From Candidatus Parcubacteria bacterium (GTDB taxonomy: Bacteria > Patescibacteriota > Minisyncoccia > Phycocordibacterales > GCA-2747955): a DNA stretch of 26,523 bases. The DNA lies in assembly GCA_027039745.1 (NCBI GenBank), contig JALUMP010000114.1, positions 1 through 26,523 of the forward strand. Reading direction: 5' to 3'. A program made the position numbers and the translations under genes. A model generated the notes under the pieces. The model did not search any database, was not told where the DNA came from, and was given only the letters and a program-made list of their open reading frames with translations. This document shows, piece by piece, positions 25,061 through 26,523 of this stretch (positions are counted from its first letter, which is position 1; every line of letters begins with the position of its first letter).

Positions 25061-25645
25061 TTAATTATTTATTCAATACGTTCGAATTGATAATGTAAAC
25101 ATATAATTATCTCCCGTACTTTCTTCTCCTTGATTTTCTTGTAATCTTAAAGATAAATCAACAATGTCCACTAATCTTAATGATTTATGTAAATCATCTA
25201 AAAACTTTTGAAAATTTTGATAATTTGACACAAATGAAAAACTCAATACAACTGATGAATAATTAGTATCCTCTTTTATTTTTATTTTACCAACATCAAC
25301 TCCTTTTTTAACACTTTTAGAAGCATCACGAATCAATGTAATATCACTCATATTTCTAATATTGTTTTTCTTAGCAATCCTATCTATATCAACGATTAAT
25401 TCAATATTGTTAACATGGTCAGGAATAAATTTATTAATTTTTGTCAAATCAGATGATGAAATAGCTGTATATTGATCATTCAATTTTTGTTTTTTTTCAT
25501 TAATTTCATCTGCTTTATCAAATTTCTCTTGAAAAGCTACCTTTGTTTTTTGCAATTCTTTTATACCCTGATAATGTGGATCAATGTAAGTCAAAAAAGT
25601 CCCTACAGAAATTGCTATTAGAATAATTGGAAAAACTAAATTCAT
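25061..25645 (-). CDS. pilO: Type IV pilus inner-membrane protein PilO-like
   Basis: Seen: 194 residues. N-terminal membrane helix (MNLVFPIILIAISVGTFLTY), a coiled coil (about 28-62, ELQKTKVAFQEKF, NEKKQKLNDQY), then a ferredoxin-like domain (IELIVDIDRIAKKNNI, VVLSFSFVSNYQNFQKFL, FTLSIRTY) as in PilO. Reading the TGA at 25073-25075 as Trp extends the protein to RTYWINN and a TAA, 1 nt from the next ATG; this extension is the natural end since nothing else separates the genes. Role: with PilN, forms the alignment complex linking the cytoplasmic motor to the envelope. It starts 6 nt after pilN. Confidence 0.8.
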
Positions 25646-25651
25646 AATATT

Positions 25652-26245
25652 TTAATTATTATTACCACTACTACTAAACTCCCTAATACTTAAATCTTTT
25701 TTATCTACTTCAAATTCTAGATCAAAAGAAACCAACCCATCTTGTGTTCTAGAAATATTTGACATCACTAAATTTTTTATATTCTGATTTTTTCCATATG
25801 ATTTTGATTGTAAATACAAATCACTTAATGCTGGGGCTAACCCTTGTGCTGTTATTGCTAATACAGAATCACGTTCTTCTAAATTTAGTTCTGTCAAAAC
25901 TATATTTGTCTGTGTCTCTGCCTCTAAAAATCTAAAAATAGGTAATACATTATAATGATTATTTAATAATATATTTCCAGCCTGTATCCTTTTGTTCAAA
26001 TCAGAAAATTTTTTGATACTATCAATACTATAATCGTCTCTATTTTCTGTTAATTGTTTTGTAAATTCTTCATTTGTTTTTTCTATATCCATCTTTCACA
26101 AAGTAACTCCTACTGCCCCTATGATTGTTGACAAAAAAATCACTAAAGAAATTAAAAAAAATACATTTATCTTAAAACCTTTTTTCTTTTTCTTTTTACT
26201 AAGCGCCTGCTTAGGAATAAATGATGTGTTAATTATTTCTACCAT
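25652..26245 (-). CDS. pilN: Type IV pilus inner-membrane protein PilN-like
   Basis: Seen: 197 residues from ATG 26245. The N-terminal cytoplasmic peptide (MVEIINTSFIPKQ, the place of the PilM-binding INLLP-type motif) precedes a Lys run and a membrane helix at about 28-50 (FFLISLVIFLSTIIGAVGVTLW; given here as FFLISLVIFLSTIIGAVG). A coiled coil and a ferredoxin-like domain follow (TELNLEERDSVLAITAQGLA, FDLEFEVDKKDL). W50 is TGA (26096-26098) at the end of the helix; without recoding the gene would lose its anchor. PilM is not in this window and would be expected upstream. Stop TAA. Confidence 0.8.
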
Positions 26246-26272
26246 TATTATATAATTATATACTAAAATTTT

Positions 26273-26523
26273 CTATATACCAGCAGCTGACCCTCCTGTT
26301 ATAGAATAAATTGGTAGCAAAACCGCAGCTAATAATAACCCTACCCCACCACCTAATGCCGTAATAATTATTGGTTCTAACAACGCGACCATAGCACTTA
26401 CTGCTGCCATAACCTCTTTTTCATAAAAGTCAGCCATGGTTTTTAAAATAGTAGCCAATTGACCAGATTCTTCTCCAACTTTTGTCATTTGAATAAATAA
26501 TTTAGGAAATTCGTCATGTTTAG
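26273..26523 (-). CDS. pilC: Type IV pilus platform protein PilC/GspF, C-terminal end
   Basis: Seen: the last 82 residues; the gene continues past the window edge. PKLFIQMTKVGEESGQLATI is the family's second-domain signature, followed by FYEKEVMAAVSAMVALLEPI and a final membrane helix (GVGLLLAAVLLPIYSI). Role: inner-membrane platform protein on which the assembly ATPase acts. Stop TAG, 27 nt before pilN, with TATAAT-like sequence between. Confidence 0.9.
   Translation of the reverse strand, partial: KHDEFPKLFIQMTKVGEESGQLATILKTMADFYEKEVMAAVSAMVALLEPIIITALGGGVGLLLAAVLLPIYSITGGSAAGI

Noticed and set aside
1..26523. UGA = Gly (code 25, as in Gracilibacteria/Absconditabacteria).
   Set aside because: Conserved glycines of Walker A, GGGPAG, GxGxxG and zinc repeats are all GGN, whereas TGA falls on conserved Trp sites such as YAWRG and YSWN.
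1..26523. Broken genes as pseudogenes, sequencing errors or frameshifts.
   Set aside because: The interruptions are always TGA in the correct frame, never TAA or TAG and never a frame change, and they hit about 20 unrelated genes including essential ones.

Overview
The window is a low-GC (about 30% by eye), gene-dense bacterial chromosome fragment. Its defining property is that UGA is read as tryptophan. Nearly every sizeable gene is interrupted by in-frame TGA codons, about 43 by my count. Where families are recognisable, these fall on conserved Trp positions: the DIDW of DUF58, the YxWRG of UvrD, the WGT, LWEEF and YSWN of the sugar-binding protein, the GYW of LamG, and the HhH-domain EKWDEL. 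TGG is also used (about a dozen codons). All 27 complete genes end in TAA (20) or TAG (7), none in TGA. With UGA = Trp the genes become full length. Gene content points to the candidate phyla radiation (Patescibacteria), probably Parcubacteria-like: the solute-binding protein, the pilC-pilN-pilO-pilP-like plus double pilB cluster, the SIMPL protein, a short Rel without a C-terminal regulatory part, and a bS6 with an HhH tail. The recoding I know from this radiation is UGA = Gly (Gracilibacteria and Absconditabacteria), which does not fit here.

Layout. 1-1478: DUF58 protein (cut by the window edge) and MoxR ATPase, minus strand. 1587-3812: large secreted LamG, cadherin-like and DUF5011 protein with a C-terminal peptidoglycan-binding domain. 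3888-5198: DUF167 and DnaJ, divergent from a small membrane protein (5236-5481). 5518-6618: BI-1/YccA-like membrane protein and an unknown coiled-coil protein. 6700-6980: tRNA-Gln inside a long inverted repeat, with a broken second half-copy. 7112-7861: glycosyltransferase-like protein. 7918-9498: bS18, SSB and a bS6-HhH fusion. 9579-10763: TsaD, divergent. 10755-12246: GNAT and Dus. 12294-14444: tandem repeat carrying a promoter, then a UvrD-type helicase. 14452-19551: membrane protein, SIMPL protein, DNA polymerase III delta', Rel and solute-binding lipid- or membrane-anchored protein, all minus strand. 19590-19959: palindromic repeats running into tRNA-Tyr. 20046-20987: thioredoxin reductase. 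21029-26523: type IV pilus machinery.

Expression signals are consistent across the window. Promoters are extended -10 elements (TGnTATAAT-like) with little or no -35. In at least nine genes the ATG lies only 6-10 nt after the -10 box, which predicts leaderless mRNAs. I see no convincing Shine-Dalgarno sequences in front of most genes. Intergenic regions are rich in perfect AT-rich stem-loops, several sharing a CTCRCTTYG-like loop, and palindromic elements lie next to both tRNA genes. I saw no CRISPR array, no IS transposase and no prophage genes.
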